64,000 bases of DNA from Streptomyces sp. JH34 (GCF_029428875.1 NZ_JAJSOO010000001.1:2418001-2482000); one strand, 5' to 3'. Shown: positions 42,992 through 52,891, counted from the stretch's first letter. The notes: generated by a model not told the origin, from the sequence alone. Numbers and translations: made by a program.

Positions 42992-44004
42992 TCGACCTCT
43001 CCCGTCTTGATCAGCTGGCGCAGGTAGTACACGGCGACGCCGGAGAGCATCAGGACGGTGATCAGTGCGATCGCGCTGCCCTGGCTGAAGGAGGTGGACT
43101 CGAACGCCTTGGAGAAGGAGTAGAGGCCGAGGGTCTCGTACTCGGGTTCGGGTTTGTTGCCGCGCAGCAGCCAGATCTGACCGAACACGTTGAAGTCCCA
43201 GATGACCGAGAGCGTGGCGACCATCGTGAACACCGGCTTGATGACCGGCCAGGTCACGTAGCGGTAGACGCCGAACGCGGTGGCTCCGTCGAGGGAGGCC
43301 GCCTCCTCCAGTTCCTTGGGGACCTGGGTGAGGGCCGCGTACATCGTGATCACGACGAACGGGATGGCGCCCCAGACGACCAGGAGCGTGATGATGCCGA
43401 AGCCCTGCCACGGGTCGAGGAACCAGTTGTGGCCGAGCCACCGGTCCTCGTCGCCGGTGAGGTCGGCGAGCAGGGTGTTGATCAGGCCGTAGTCGGAGTC
43501 GGAGAGCCAGCGGAAGACCGAGGCGGCGACCATGAGCGGCATGGACCAGGCTGCGATCAGGGCCACCGTGAGGACGAGCCGCACCCAGGTGGAGACCTTC
43601 AGCATCATCAGGGCGATCAGCAGGCCGATGCCCATGGTCAGCGCGACACAGATGGTCATGAAGACGACGGTCCGGCCGACGACCGCCCAGAACTCCGGAT
43701 CGCCGAGGATGTTGGTGAACTGCTCGAAGCCGACCCACGGGGTCTCGCCGTTGCCCCAGAGGGCCGCCCGTCCCAGGTCCTGGAAGGACATGATCACGGT
43801 CTTGACCAGCGGGTAGACGTACACGGCGGCGATGGCCAGGATCGCCGGCAGGATCAGGAGGTAGGGGAGGAGTTCGCCCTTCTTCCGCCGTCTCTTCGGT
43901 CGGGGCCCGTCGGCTTCCTGTCCGGATGGCGAGATCCCGGTCTTCTCCGGGGCACGCGGTACGGGGACCGGTGGACCGGCGGCCTTGGTGTCGGCAGCAG
44001 TCAC
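42988..44004 (-). CDS. dasB: ABC transporter permease for chitosugars, DasB
   Basis: The 338-residue protein from GTG 44004 (GGAAGG 8 nt upstream) has an acidic/proline-rich N-terminus, basic KRRRKKGE, then six helices starting PYLLILPAILAIAAVYVYPL. The EAA motif is PKELEEAASLDG. It is the MalF-type partner of DasC. The upstream frame is discarded. The energy-providing ATPase (MsiK) is encoded elsewhere. Confidence 0.92.
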   Translation of the reverse strand: MTAADTKAAGPPVPVPRAPEKTGISPSGQEADGPRPKRRRKKGELLPYLLILPAILAIAAVYVYPLVKTVIMSFQDLGRAALWGNGETPWVGFEQFTNILGDPEFWAVVGRTVVFMTICVALTMGIGLLIALMMLKVSTWVRLVLTVALIAAWSMPLMVAASVFRWLSDSDYGLINTLLADLTGDEDRWLGHNWFLDPWQGFGIITLLVVWGAIPFVVITMYAALTQVPKELEEAASLDGATAFGVYRYVTWPVIKPVFTMVATLSVIWDFNVFGQIWLLRGNKPEPEYETLGLYSFSKAFESTSFSQGSAIALITVLMLSGVAVYYLRQLIKTGEVE

Positions 44005-44072
44005 GTGACTGACCTTCCATCGGGATTCCGGGGGTCTGCACCCGGGAATCACGGCGTTCCTACCTGAGAAAA

Positions 44073-44109
44073 GGGAGGCGGGGGCCCGGTGTTCGCCGGA
44101 CCCCCGCCT
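44073..44109 (-). terminator. Terminator/attenuator between dasA and dasB
   Basis: A 14-bp stem with one mismatch (44076-44089 with 44096-44109) is followed on the coding strand by TTTTCTC. It lies 22 bp after the dasA stop and should reduce dasB/C transcription relative to dasA. Confidence 0.75.
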
Positions 44110-44130
44110 GGAGAGCCGAAGGCCCGGGGA

Positions 44131-45429
44131 CTACTTGTTGATGAGCTCGTTGATCTTGCCGTCGGCCTTCTTGGCGGCGTCGGCCACCGAGGCGCCCTTG
44201 AGGATCTCCAGGAGCATGTTCTCCAGGACCTCCTCCTTCTCGATGGACGTCCAGCCCGGCGCGATCGGCGTGAACCAGGCGTCCGGCACCGCGTTGGCGA
44301 CGGCGGCCGTCTCCGGCTTGGACTTCAGCGGCTCGAGCTGCTTCTCGTTGTTCGGGAGGATGTTCTTGGCGGTGAGCACCTCCTGCGACTTCTCGCTGGT
44401 GAAGAGGGAGACCCACTCCTCACCCAGGTCCGTGACCTTGGACTTGGCGGTCACCGCGAGGTCCGAACCGCCGATGAAGGACGGGAGGGCCTTGCCGTTC
44501 GGGCCCGGCATACCGGCCGTACCGATCTTGCCCTCGAGCTTCGGGTTGCCGTTGTTGGCGCCGTCGACGACGGAGCCGGCCTCCCAGCCGTTGCCGTAGA
44601 TCAGGGCGGCCTTCTCGTTGGCCATGACGTTGGCGTGGTCCTGCTCGTCCTTGGTCTGGTCGGCCTTGTTGTACTTCTTGACCAGGTTGACGAAGTGCTC
44701 GATGCCCTTCTGGGACTCGGGGGCGGAGAGGTTGCCCTTCCACTCCTTCGCGCCCTCGTCGTACTCGGCGATGGAGCCGCCGTAGCCCGCGACGTAGGAC
44801 ATGGCCGCGTACCAGTAACGGCCCGGCAGGTAGAGGGACGAGAAGCGCTTGTCCTTCTTGTTGTACTCGGCCGAGACCTTGTCGAGCGCGGTGAGCATCT
44901 CGTCCTCGGTCTGCGGGAGGGCGTCGCTGCCGGTGCCCTTCTTGAGCATGTCCTTGTTGTAGACCGCGACACGCGCGCCCGCGTAGTAGGGCACGCAGAA
45001 CTGCTTGCCCTCGTAGGTGCAGGTGTCCTTCAGACCCTTGATCCAGGTGTCCGAGTTGTCGTACTTCTTGGGGTCGATCTCGGCCAGCGCGCCGTTGAGG
45101 ATGTACTGCATCGTCTCGGTGTTGCCGAGCTCGACGACGTCCGGGAACTTGTCGCCACCGAGGGACGTGTCGAGCTTCTTGGCCTTGTCCGCCCACTGCT
45201 GGTACTGGACGTCGACCTTGACCTTCGGGTACTTCTTGTTGAACTGCGCGTTGACGTCCTTGACCAGCTCCGGCCAGGTGCTCTGCGCGTCGACCATCAG
45301 CCAGACCGTCAGGCTCTCGGTACGGTCCTTCGGGTCCTTCGAGGCGTTGTCATTACTGTCCCCACCACACGCCGCGATACCGGTCATCATCGCCGCGACG
45401 CCTACTGCCGCAATGAGCTTGCGCTTCAT
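44131..45429 (-). CDS. dasA: Chitobiose-binding lipoprotein DasA
   Basis: This 432-residue protein has a lipoprotein signal (MKRKLIAAVGVAAMMTGIAAC, lipobox IAAC). The extracellular solute-binding domain carries periplasmic-type motifs such as VELGNTETMQYILNGALAEI and PGPNGKALPSFIGGSDLAV. It delivers N,N'-diacetylchitobiose to DasBC. Two dre boxes lie upstream, and a hairpin separates it from dasB. Confidence 0.95.
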   Translation of the reverse strand: MKRKLIAAVGVAAMMTGIAACGGDSNDNASKDPKDRTESLTVWLMVDAQSTWPELVKDVNAQFNKKYPKVKVDVQYQQWADKAKKLDTSLGGDKFPDVVELGNTETMQYILNGALAEIDPKKYDNSDTWIKGLKDTCTYEGKQFCVPYYAGARVAVYNKDMLKKGTGSDALPQTEDEMLTALDKVSAEYNKKDKRFSSLYLPGRYWYAAMSYVAGYGGSIAEYDEGAKEWKGNLSAPESQKGIEHFVNLVKKYNKADQTKDEQDHANVMANEKAALIYGNGWEAGSVVDGANNGNPKLEGKIGTAGMPGPNGKALPSFIGGSDLAVTAKSKVTDLGEEWVSLFTSEKSQEVLTAKNILPNNEKQLEPLKSKPETAAVANAVPDAWFTPIAPGWTSIEKEEVLENMLLEILKGASVADAAKKADGKINELINK

Positions 45430-45518
45430 GCCACACCCTCCTCAGGGATACCAGCAACCCCCCGCCCACCGCGAAGACGTACGCCTGGCGCTACCTGTGG
45501 GGCTGGGACCTGGTCTTT

Positions 45519-45534
45519 AATGGTTTAGACCAGT
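45519..45534. promoter_or_regulatory. DasR-responsive element 1, dasA-dasR intergenic
   Basis: AATGGTTTAGACCAGT closely matches the dre consensus (TGGTTTAGACCA core). It is 90 bp before dasA and should bind DasR. Confidence 0.85.
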
Positions 45535-45542
45535 ACCGGGAG

Positions 45543-45558
45543 CTTGGCCTAGACCTTT
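45543..45558. promoter_or_regulatory. DasR-responsive element 2, dasA-dasR intergenic
   Basis: TTGGCCTAGACCTTT is a second, weaker match (core TGGCCTAGACCT) 24 bp from the first. Paired dre sites here are known in S. coelicolor. Confidence 0.7.
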
Positions 45559-45715
45559 AGGGGTGTCAAGGGTGTATAAGAAGTGCACTCGCGTCCGTTA
45601 TCGGACCGACACCTGAGGGAGGGCGACGACCCGTGACGAGGCCGTGCCACCATGTGAGCCGCGACAGACGGAGGAGCCGGTGACGGCAGCAACGCAGCAG
45701 TCGGGAAGGCGGGCC

Positions 45716-46480
45716 ATGGGTGCCGACGGGGGCAGCAGTACGGGTGATACCGGCGCGGGCGCGCGTACGGCACGCGTCCCGAAGTACTACCGGCTCAAGC
45801 GCCATCTCCTCGACATGACGGACACCATGCCGCCCGGCACCCCGGTGCCGCCCGAGCGGACCCTGGCCGCGGAGTTCGACACCTCGCGCACCACGGTGCG
45901 CCAGGCCCTCCAGGAGCTGGTGGTCGAGGGCCGGCTGGAACGCATCCAGGGGAAGGGCACCTTCGTCGCCAAGCCGAAGGTCTCCCAGGCGCTGCAACTC
46001 ACCTCGTACACCGAGGACATGCGCGCCCAGGGCCTGGAGCCCACGTCCCAGCTGCTGGACATCGGCTACGTCACCGCGGACGACACGCTCGCCGGACTGC
46101 TGGACATCACGACGGGCGGGCGGGTGCTGCGGATCGAGCGGCTCAGGCTCGCCAGCGGTGAACCGATGGCCATCGAGACCACCCACCTCTCGGCCAAACG
46201 CTTCCCGGCGCTGCGCCGTTCGCTGGTGAAGTACACCTCGCTCTACACCGCGCTGGCCGAGGTGTACGACGTCCGGCTCGCCGAGGCCGAGGAGACCATC
46301 GAGACCTCTCTGGCCACACCGCGCGAGGCCGGGCTGCTGGGCACCGACGTCGGCCTCCCGATGCTCATGCTGTCCCGGCACTCGATCGACGGGGACGGCG
46401 AACCGGTGGAGTGGGTGCGCTCGGTGTACCGCGGCGACCGGTACAAGTTCGTGGCCCGCCTGAAGCGTCCCACGGACTGA
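45716..46480 (+). CDS. dasR: DasR, GntR-family regulator of GlcNAc metabolism
   Basis: The 254-residue protein from ATG 45716 (GGAAGG 7 nt upstream) has the same length as S. coelicolor DasR. The N-terminal winged HTH is [20 protein letters not shown], and the C-terminal UTRA ligand domain ends [14 protein letters not shown]. It represses chitin and GlcNAc genes and influences antibiotic onset; phosphorylated amino sugars release it. Upstream start codons are discarded. Confidence 0.95.
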   Translation: MGADGGSSTGDTGAGARTARVPKYYRLKRHLLDMTDTMPPGTPVPPERTLAAEFDTSRTTVRQALQELVVEGRLERIQGKGTFVAKPKVSQALQLTSYTEDMRAQGLEPTSQLLDIGYVTADDTLAGLLDITTGGRVLRIERLRLASGEPMAIETTHLSAKRFPALRRSLVKYTSLYTALAEVYDVRLAEAEETIETSLATPREAGLLGTDVGLPMLMLSRHSIDGDGEPVEWVRSVYRGDRYKFVARLKRPTD

Positions 46481-46494
46481 GACACCCGTACGGT

Positions 46495-46523
46495 CGGTCC
46501 CCCCGGCGCGTGCGGGGGGACCG
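46495..46523. terminator. Terminator after dasR
   Basis: A 10-bp stem (46495-46504 with 46514-46523) lies 15 bp after the dasR stop. Confidence 0.6.
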
Positions 46524-46648
46524 GTCATTCCGGACGACACCGGACCGTTGCAGGACCGCAATGCGGACGGGGGGTGACGGTGGCCGGACCTCTCGCCTAG
46601 ATTTCCTGCGCATTACACAGGTGATCAGCGAGGGGACGGAGTCGCCGC

Positions 46649-46912
46649 ATGTCAGAAGAAACCGGTGCGAACCCACCGACAGCACCGACAGTGACACCCA
46701 TGAGGGTGGCGATCGCGCTCTGCCTGATCGCACCGTTCGTGGCGATGCTCTGGGTCGGTTCGTACGCGAAGGTCGACCCGGCCTTCATCGGCATCCCGTT
46801 CTTCTACTGGTACCAGATGCTGTGGGTGCTCATCTCGACCTCCCTCACCATGGTCGCCTACAAGCTGTGGCAGCGTGACCAGCGCGCCCGCAAGGGAGGT
46901 GCGTCCGCATGA
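46649..46912 (+). CDS. DUF3311 membrane protein
   Basis: An 87-residue protein with two membrane segments (VAIALCLIAPFVAMLWVG and YWYQMLWVLISTSLTMVAY). It belongs to DUF3311, small partners encoded just upstream of sodium:solute symporters. The stop overlaps the symporter start by 4 nt (ATGA, 46909-46912). Confidence 0.85.
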   Translation: MSEETGANPPTAPTVTPMRVAIALCLIAPFVAMLWVGSYAKVDPAFIGIPFFYWYQMLWVLISTSLTMVAYKLWQRDQRARKGGASA

Positions 46913-48543
46913 AGGACGGCGTGAACGGCGTGGCACTCGCCGTGTTCATCTTCTTCTTCGTGGCCGTGACGGTCATCGGATTCATGGCCGCGCGCTGGCG
47001 CAAGGCCGAGAACGAGGCCAGTCTCGACGAATGGGGTCTGGGCGGACGGTCGTTCGGCACCTGGGTCACCTGGTTCCTGCTCGGCGGCGACCTGTACACG
47101 GCGTACACCTTCGTCGCTGTGCCCGCGGCGATCTACGCGGCGGGTGCGGCCGGCTTCTTCGCCGTCCCGTACACGATCCTCGTCTACCCGCTGATCTTCA
47201 CCTTCCTGCCGCGCCTGTGGTCGGTCTCGCACAAGCACGGCTACGTCACCACCTCGGACTTCGTCCGTGGCCGCTTCGGCTCCAAGGGGCTCTCGCTGGC
47301 GGTCGCCCTCACCGGCATCCTCGCCACGATGCCGTACATCGCGCTCCAACTCGTCGGCATCCAGGCCGTGCTGGACGTCATGGGCGTCGGCGGCGGCGAG
47401 AACACGCACTGGTTCATCAAGGACCTGCCGCTGCTGATCGCGTTCGCCGTCCTCGCCGCGTACACCTACTCCTCGGGACTGCGCGCGCCCGCCCTCATCG
47501 CCTTCGTCAAGGACGGCCTGATCTACCTGGTCATCGCCGTGGCGATCATCTACATCCCGATCAAGCTCGGCGGGTTCGACGACATCTTCGCCAAGGCGAG
47601 CGAGGCGTTCTCGGCGAAGAACGAAGCCGCGGGCAAGCCGGTGGCCGGCCTCGTCCCGGGCGACATGGGCCAGTGGGGCTACGCCACCCTGGCGCTGGGC
47701 TCGGCGCTCGCGCTCTTCATGTATCCCCACTCGATCACGGCGACGCTCTCCAGCCGCAGCCGTGAGGTGATCCGTCGCAACACCACGATCCTGCCGCTGT
47801 ACTCGCTGATGCTGGGTCTGCTGGCCCTGCTCGGGTTCATGGCGATCGCCGCCGGGATCAAGGTGGACAACGGACAGCTCGCGATCCCCCAGCTGTTCGA
47901 GAACATGTTCCCCGACTGGTTCGCGGGCGTGGCCTTCGCCGCGATCGGGATCGGCGCCCTCGTGCCCGCCGCGATCATGTCGATCGCCGCGGCGAACCTC
48001 TTCACCCGCAACATCTACAAGGACTTCATCAAGCCCGACGCGACCCCCGCCCAGGAGACCAAGGTCTCCAAGCTGGTCTCACTGCTGGTCAAGGTCGGCG
48101 CGCTCGCCTTCGTCCTCACCATGGACAAGACGGTCGCGATCAACTTCCAGCTGCTGGGCGGCATCTGGATCCTCCAGACCATGCCGGCCCTGGTGGGCGG
48201 TCTGTTCACCCGGTGGTTCCACCGCTGGGCCCTGATCGCCGGCTGGGCGGTCGGCATGATCTACGGCACGGTGGCCGCGTACGGCGTCGCCAGCCCGACC
48301 CAGAAGCACTTCGGCGGGTCCTCGAAGGAGATCCCGGGCATCGGCGAGATCGGCTACATCGGTCTCACCGCGATCGTGCTGAACATCATCGTGGTGGTCG
48401 TGCTGACCTTCGTCCTCAACGCCGTGAAGGCACCGGCCGGCGTGGACGAGACCTCGCCGTCCGACTACACGGCCGATGCCGGCGACCCTGGCGTCCAGGA
48501 GCAGCTCCCGCCCGCCACGGTGGGCGCCCCGGGCGGTCACTGA
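46909..48543 (+). CDS. Sodium:solute symporter (SSS), monocarboxylate-type
   Basis: This 544-residue protein has about 13 transmembrane helices and motifs of the SSS family (LGGRSFGTWVTWFLLGGDL near the N-terminus, AAIMSIAAANLFTRNIYKDF). It resembles MctP-type monocarboxylate transporters, so acetate, lactate or pyruvate uptake driven by Na+ or H+ is likely. Paired with DUF3311. The hairpin at 48562-48595 terminates it. Confidence 0.87.
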   Translation: MKDGVNGVALAVFIFFFVAVTVIGFMAARWRKAENEASLDEWGLGGRSFGTWVTWFLLGGDLYTAYTFVAVPAAIYAAGAAGFFAVPYTILVYPLIFTFLPRLWSVSHKHGYVTTSDFVRGRFGSKGLSLAVALTGILATMPYIALQLVGIQAVLDVMGVGGGENTHWFIKDLPLLIAFAVLAAYTYSSGLRAPALIAFVKDGLIYLVIAVAIIYIPIKLGGFDDIFAKASEAFSAKNEAAGKPVAGLVPGDMGQWGYATLALGSALALFMYPHSITATLSSRSREVIRRNTTILPLYSLMLGLLALLGFMAIAAGIKVDNGQLAIPQLFENMFPDWFAGVAFAAIGIGALVPAAIMSIAAANLFTRNIYKDFIKPDATPAQETKVSKLVSLLVKVGALAFVLTMDKTVAINFQLLGGIWILQTMPALVGGLFTRWFHRWALIAGWAVGMIYGTVAAYGVASPTQKHFGGSSKEIPGIGEIGYIGLTAIVLNIIVVVVLTFVLNAVKAPAGVDETSPSDYTADAGDPGVQEQLPPATVGAPGGH

Positions 48544-48561
48544 CCCCTCGGCACGACGTCT

Positions 48562-48595
48562 TCCGTCCCGGCGGGGTCCGCCCCGCCGGGACGGA
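48562..48595 (+). terminator. Terminator after the symporter gene
   Basis: A perfect 15-bp stem has a TCCG loop, 18 bp past the stop. Confidence 0.8.
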
Positions 48596-48665
48596 GTCAT
48601 GTGTGGACCGACCCGTCCGGGAAAGGGAGTGCGCCGGGCGTGCCGCCCGGGGCAGACTGGCGCCC

Positions 48666-49166
48666 ATGGATATCTCGGTCAGACCGGTGCGCGCCGAGGA
48701 GCACGAGGCCCTGGGCGAGATGACCGCGCAGGCGTACCTCGGCGACGGGCTGTTGGACTTCGGCGCCGACGACCCCTATCTGGAGCAGCTCCGCGCCGTC
48801 GGTCGACGGGCCGCCGAGGCCGTCGTGCTGGCCGCGGTGGACGGGGACGGCGCGCTTCTGGGCGGTGTCACCTATGTCGCGCCCGGCGGCCCCTGGGCGG
48901 ACATCGCCGGCCGGGACGAAGCCGAGTTCCGGATGCTGGCCGTCTCCGCGGAGGCACGCGGGCGCGGCGCCGGCGAAGCGCTCGTACGGGCGTGCGTCGA
49001 CCGGGCGCGCGCCACCGAAGGGGTCTCCGGAGTCGTCCTGTCGACCCAGTCGTCCATGGAGGCAGCCCACCGGATCTACCGTCGCCTCGGCTTCGTACGG
49101 ACTCCGGAGCGGGACTGGAGCCCCCTGCCGGGCTTCACCCTCCTGACGTTCCGTCTGGCCTTCTGA
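48666..49166 (+). CDS. GNAT-family N-acetyltransferase
   Basis: A 166-residue protein with MLAVSAEARGRGAGEALVRA (acetyl-CoA loop) and THRxY-like IYRRLGFVRTPERDW near the C-terminus. The substrate is unknown. It is followed by a strong hairpin that isolates it from the B12 riboswitch. Confidence 0.85.
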   Translation: MDISVRPVRAEEHEALGEMTAQAYLGDGLLDFGADDPYLEQLRAVGRRAAEAVVLAAVDGDGALLGGVTYVAPGGPWADIAGRDEAEFRMLAVSAEARGRGAGEALVRACVDRARATEGVSGVVLSTQSSMEAAHRIYRRLGFVRTPERDWSPLPGFTLLTFRLAF

Positions 49167-49179
49167 CCCTCCGCGACAC

Positions 49180-49219
49180 TACATGTGGGGGCCGCCGCAA
49201 TCGGCGGCCCCCACATGTA
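49180..49219. terminator. Hairpin just before the B12 riboswitch
   Basis: An 18-bp perfect stem has a 4-nt CAAT loop and ends about where the riboswitch begins. It probably terminates transcription from the acetyltransferase gene. Confidence 0.8.
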
Positions 49220-49330
49220 TGCTCGACCTCGCTGTCGCCGCAGGGGAATCCGGTGCGAATCCGGAACTGTCCCGCAACGGTGTGACCGGTGCGCGTTCGC
49301 GCACCGCGGAGTCCGAAGACCTGTCGACAG
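49220..49330 (+). promoter_or_regulatory. Cobalamin (B12) riboswitch
   Basis: The conserved core GGGGAATCCGGTGCGAAT, then CCGGAACTGTCCCGCAACGG, then GAGTCCGAAGACCTG matches the adenosylcobalamin aptamer (B12 box near 49252-49280). It sits upstream of nrdA and should lower class Ia RNR expression when B12 is available, leaving the B12-dependent class II enzyme. The downstream hairpin 49332-49357 (8-bp stem) may be part of the expression platform. Confidence 0.92.
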
Positions 49331-49481
49331 TGCGTCCGGCTCGACCGAACCGGACGCAGAGACGTCCGGGCCCCGCGGAGGGCCGGTGGACGCCGTGCGC
49401 ACCGCGCTGCCCTCCCCCGGGTGTCCATGTGTCCGGCTGCCCCGCTCCCGCAGGCCCCGAGCCGAGCGAGGGATAGCCCCA

Positions 49482-51875
49482 GTGACCATCGCGCCAGCCG
49501 ACCCGGTTTCAGCCGCGGAACCCGAAGGCCGTACGACCGACGCGCCCGGGACCGCCCTGCTGCGGACCCTGACCGGCCTCACCGCCGATCTCCCCGACAC
49601 CGACCCCGGACGGGTCGCCGCCGCCGCGCTGCGCGGCCGCAGCGCCCGGTCGGACGAGGCGGAGCTGCGCTCGCTGGCCACCGAGGCCGCCGCCGGCCTG
49701 ATCTCGGAGGACCCGGCTTACTCCCGGCTCGCCGCCCGGCTCCTCACCCGGGCCGTCGCGGACGAGGCCGCCGGCCAGGGCGCTGTCTCCTTCTCGGCGT
49801 CTGTCGCCGTCGGGCACCGCGAGGGTCTGATCGCGGACCGTACGGCCGAGTTCGTCACGCTGCACGCCGCCGCCCTCGACGCGCTGGTCGACCGGGCGCT
49901 CGCCGACGGCGCCGACGACCGCTTCGGCTACTTCGGGCTGCGGACGCTGCACAGCCGGTACCTGCTGCGTCACCCGCTCACCCGCCAGGTCATCGAGACC
50001 CCGCAGCACTTCATGCTGCGGGTCGCCGCAGGCCTCGCCGAGGACAACTCCGAGCGTGCCCTGGAGGAAGTGGCCGCGCTGTACGGCCTGATGAGCAGGC
50101 TCGACTACCTGCCCTCCTCCCCCACCCTCTTCAACTCCGGCACCCGGCACCCGCAGATGTCCTCCTGCTATCTGCTGGACTCTCCGCTGGACGAGCTCGA
50201 CTCGATCTACGACCGCTACCACCAGGTGGCCCGTCTCTCGAAGCACGCGGGCGGCATCGGGCTCTCCTACTCCCGCATCCGGGCCCGGGGTTCACTCATC
50301 CGGGGGACCAACGGGCACTCCAACGGCATCGTGCCGTTCCTGAAGACGCTCGACGCCTCCGTCGCGGCCGTCAACCAGGGAGGCCGGCGCAAGGGGGCGG
50401 CCGCGGTCTACCTGGAGACCTGGCACGCGGACATCGAGGAGTTCCTGGAGCTGCGCGACAACACCGGTGAGGACCAGCGGCGCACGCACAACCTCAACCT
50501 GGCGCACTGGATCCCGGACGAGTTCATGCGCCGCGTCGACGCGGACACCGAGTGGTCGCTGTTCTCCCCGGCGGACACCCCCGAGCTGGTGGACCTGTGG
50601 GGCGACGAGTTCGACGCGGCCTACCGCGCGGCAGAGGCGAAGGGGCTGGCCCGCAAGACGATGCCGGCGCGTGAGCTGTACGGGCGGATGATGCGGACCC
50701 TCGCGCAGACCGGGCAGGGCTGGATGACGTTCAAGGACGCCTCCAACCGCACGGCCAACCAGACCGCCGAGCCGGGCCGTGTCGTCCACTCGTCGAACCT
50801 CTGCACCGAGATCCTGGAGGTCACGGACGACGGCGAGACCGCCGTCTGCAACCTCGGGTCGGTCAACCTCGGCGCGTTCGTCGCGGACGGCACCATCGAC
50901 TGGGAGCGGCTGGACGCCACCGTCCGCACCGCGGTGACCTTCCTGGACCGCGTCGTGGACATCAACTTCTACCCGACCGAGCAGGCCGGCCGCTCCAACG
51001 CCCGCTGGCGCCCGGTGGGCCTGGGCGCGATGGGCCTCCAGGACGTGTTCTTCCAGCTGCGCCTGCCGTTCGACTCACCCGAGGCACGAGCGCTGTCCAC
51101 GAGGATCTCCGAGCGGATCATGCTCGCCGCCTACGAGACCTCCTGCGATCTCGCGGAGCGGTCCGGCCCGCTGCCGGCCTGGTCCGAGACCCGTGCCGCC
51201 CGGGGCGTGCTGCACCCCGACCACTACGACACCGGGCTGAACTGGCCGGAGCGCTGGGACGCGCTGCGCGCCAGGGTCGCCAGGACCGGGATGCGCAACT
51301 CGCTGCTGCTCGCCATCGCGCCGACGGCGACGATCGCCTCGATCGCCGGGGTGTACGAGTGCATCGAGCCGCAGGTCTCCAACCTCTTCAAGCGCGAGAC
51401 GCTCAGCGGCGAGTTCCTCCAGGTCAACGCCTATCTGGTGGACGAGCTGAAGAAGCTCGGCGTCTGGGACGCCCGGACCCGCGAGGCGCTGCGCGAGGCG
51501 AGCGGCTCCGTACAGGGCTTCGCCTGGATCCCCGAGGACGTGCGGGCTCTGTACCGCACCGCGTGGGAGATCCCGCAGCGCGGCCTGATCGACATGGCGG
51601 CGGCGCGTACGCCGTTCCTCGACCAGAGCCAGTCGCTGAACCTCTTCCTGGAGACGCCGACGATCGGCAAGCTCTCCTCGATGTACGCGTACGCCTGGAA
51701 GCAGGGGCTGAAGACGACGTACTACCTGCGCTCGCGCCCGGCGACCCGGATCGCCCGCGCCGCGACCGGGCAGGCACCGCCAGCCGCCGTCCCCGCACAG
51801 CAGGCGTCGGCTCCCGACGCGGACGCCCTCGCCTGCTCCCTGGAAAACCCCGAGTCCTGCGAGGCCTGCCAGTGA
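49482..51875 (+). CDS. nrdA: Class Ia ribonucleotide reductase large subunit
   Basis: The 797-residue protein from GTG 49482 (GAGGGA about 8 nt upstream) has NSGTRHPQMSSCYLLDSPLD, SNLCTEIL and the C-terminal redox tail ending SCEACQ (CxxC). It makes deoxynucleotides aerobically with NrdB. It is transcribed from the B12 riboswitch leader, and the stop overlaps the nrdB start. No clear ATP-cone is visible at the N-terminus. Confidence 0.95.
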   Translation: MTIAPADPVSAAEPEGRTTDAPGTALLRTLTGLTADLPDTDPGRVAAAALRGRSARSDEAELRSLATEAAAGLISEDPAYSRLAARLLTRAVADEAAGQGAVSFSASVAVGHREGLIADRTAEFVTLHAAALDALVDRALADGADDRFGYFGLRTLHSRYLLRHPLTRQVIETPQHFMLRVAAGLAEDNSERALEEVAALYGLMSRLDYLPSSPTLFNSGTRHPQMSSCYLLDSPLDELDSIYDRYHQVARLSKHAGGIGLSYSRIRARGSLIRGTNGHSNGIVPFLKTLDASVAAVNQGGRRKGAAAVYLETWHADIEEFLELRDNTGEDQRRTHNLNLAHWIPDEFMRRVDADTEWSLFSPADTPELVDLWGDEFDAAYRAAEAKGLARKTMPARELYGRMMRTLAQTGQGWMTFKDASNRTANQTAEPGRVVHSSNLCTEILEVTDDGETAVCNLGSVNLGAFVADGTIDWERLDATVRTAVTFLDRVVDINFYPTEQAGRSNARWRPVGLGAMGLQDVFFQLRLPFDSPEARALSTRISERIMLAAYETSCDLAERSGPLPAWSETRAARGVLHPDHYDTGLNWPERWDALRARVARTGMRNSLLLAIAPTATIASIAGVYECIEPQVSNLFKRETLSGEFLQVNAYLVDELKKLGVWDARTREALREASGSVQGFAWIPEDVRALYRTAWEIPQRGLIDMAAARTPFLDQSQSLNLFLETPTIGKLSSMYAYAWKQGLKTTYYLRSRPATRIARAATGQAPPAAVPAQQASAPDADALACSLENPESCEACQ

Positions 51876-52891
51876 TGAGCACATCCGAGAACAAGAACCT
51901 GCTCGACCCGGGCTTCGAACTGACCCTGCGCCCCATGCGCTACCCGGACTTCTACGAGCGCTACCGGGACGCGATCAAGAACACCTGGACCGTCGAGGAG
52001 GTCGACCTCCACTCGGACGTCGCCGACCTCGCGAAGCTCTCCCCCGGTGAGCAGCACATGATCGGCCGTCTGGTCGCGTTCTTCGCGACGGGTGACTCGA
52101 TCGTCTCCAACAACCTCGTGCTGACGCTGTACAAGCACATCAACTCGCCCGAGGCGCGGCTCTACCTGTCACGCCAGCTGTTCGAGGAGGCCGTGCACGT
52201 CCAGTTCTATCTGACACTGCTCGACACCTACCTGCCCGACCCGGAGGACCGTGCGGCGGCCTTCGACGCGGTCGAGGAGATCCCCTCGATCCGCGAGAAG
52301 GCGCAGTTCTGCTTCCGGTGGATGGACTCGGTCGAGAAGATCGAGCGGCTGGAGACGAAGGCAGACCGCCGGCGCTTCCTGCTCAACCTGATCTGCTTCG
52401 CGGCCTGCATCGAGGGGCTGTTCTTCTACGGCGCGTTCGCGTACGTCTACTGGTTCCGCTCGCGCGGTCTTCTGCACGGTCTCGCGACGGGCACCAACTG
52501 GGTGTTCCGTGACGAGACGATGCACATGAACTTCGCCTTCGAGGTCGTGGACACCGTCCGCAAGGAGGAGCCCGAGCTCTTCGACGACGAGCTCCGGCAG
52601 CAGGTCACCGACATGCTGCGGGAGGCCGTCGAGGCGGAGCTGCAGTTCGGCCGGGATCTGTGCGGCGAGGGCCTGCCCGGTATGAACACCGAGTCGATGC
52701 GCCAGTACCTGGAGTGCGTGGCCGACCAGCGGCTGACCCGGCTCGGCTTCCCCGCGCTCTACGGCTCCGAGAACCCGTTCTCGTTCATGGAGCTCCAGGG
52801 GGTGCAGGAGCTGACCAACTTCTTCGAGCGCCGCCCCTCCGCGTACCAGGTGGCGGTGGAGGGGTCCGTCGGCTTCGACGACGACTTCTAG
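51875..52891 (+). CDS. nrdB: Class Ia ribonucleotide reductase small subunit
   Basis: The 338-residue protein starts at ATG 51875, overlapping the nrdA stop by one base (TGATG). Ligand motifs for the di-iron centre are visible (FEEAVHVQFY, ETMHMNFAF), and the C-terminus ends SVGFDDDF, which contacts NrdA. The short extra minus-strand gene overlaps its stop. Confidence 0.95.
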   Translation: MSTSENKNLLDPGFELTLRPMRYPDFYERYRDAIKNTWTVEEVDLHSDVADLAKLSPGEQHMIGRLVAFFATGDSIVSNNLVLTLYKHINSPEARLYLSRQLFEEAVHVQFYLTLLDTYLPDPEDRAAAFDAVEEIPSIREKAQFCFRWMDSVEKIERLETKADRRRFLLNLICFAACIEGLFFYGAFAYVYWFRSRGLLHGLATGTNWVFRDETMHMNFAFEVVDTVRKEEPELFDDELRQQVTDMLREAVEAELQFGRDLCGEGLPGMNTESMRQYLECVADQRLTRLGFPALYGSENPFSFMELQGVQELTNFFERRPSAYQVAVEGSVGFDDDF

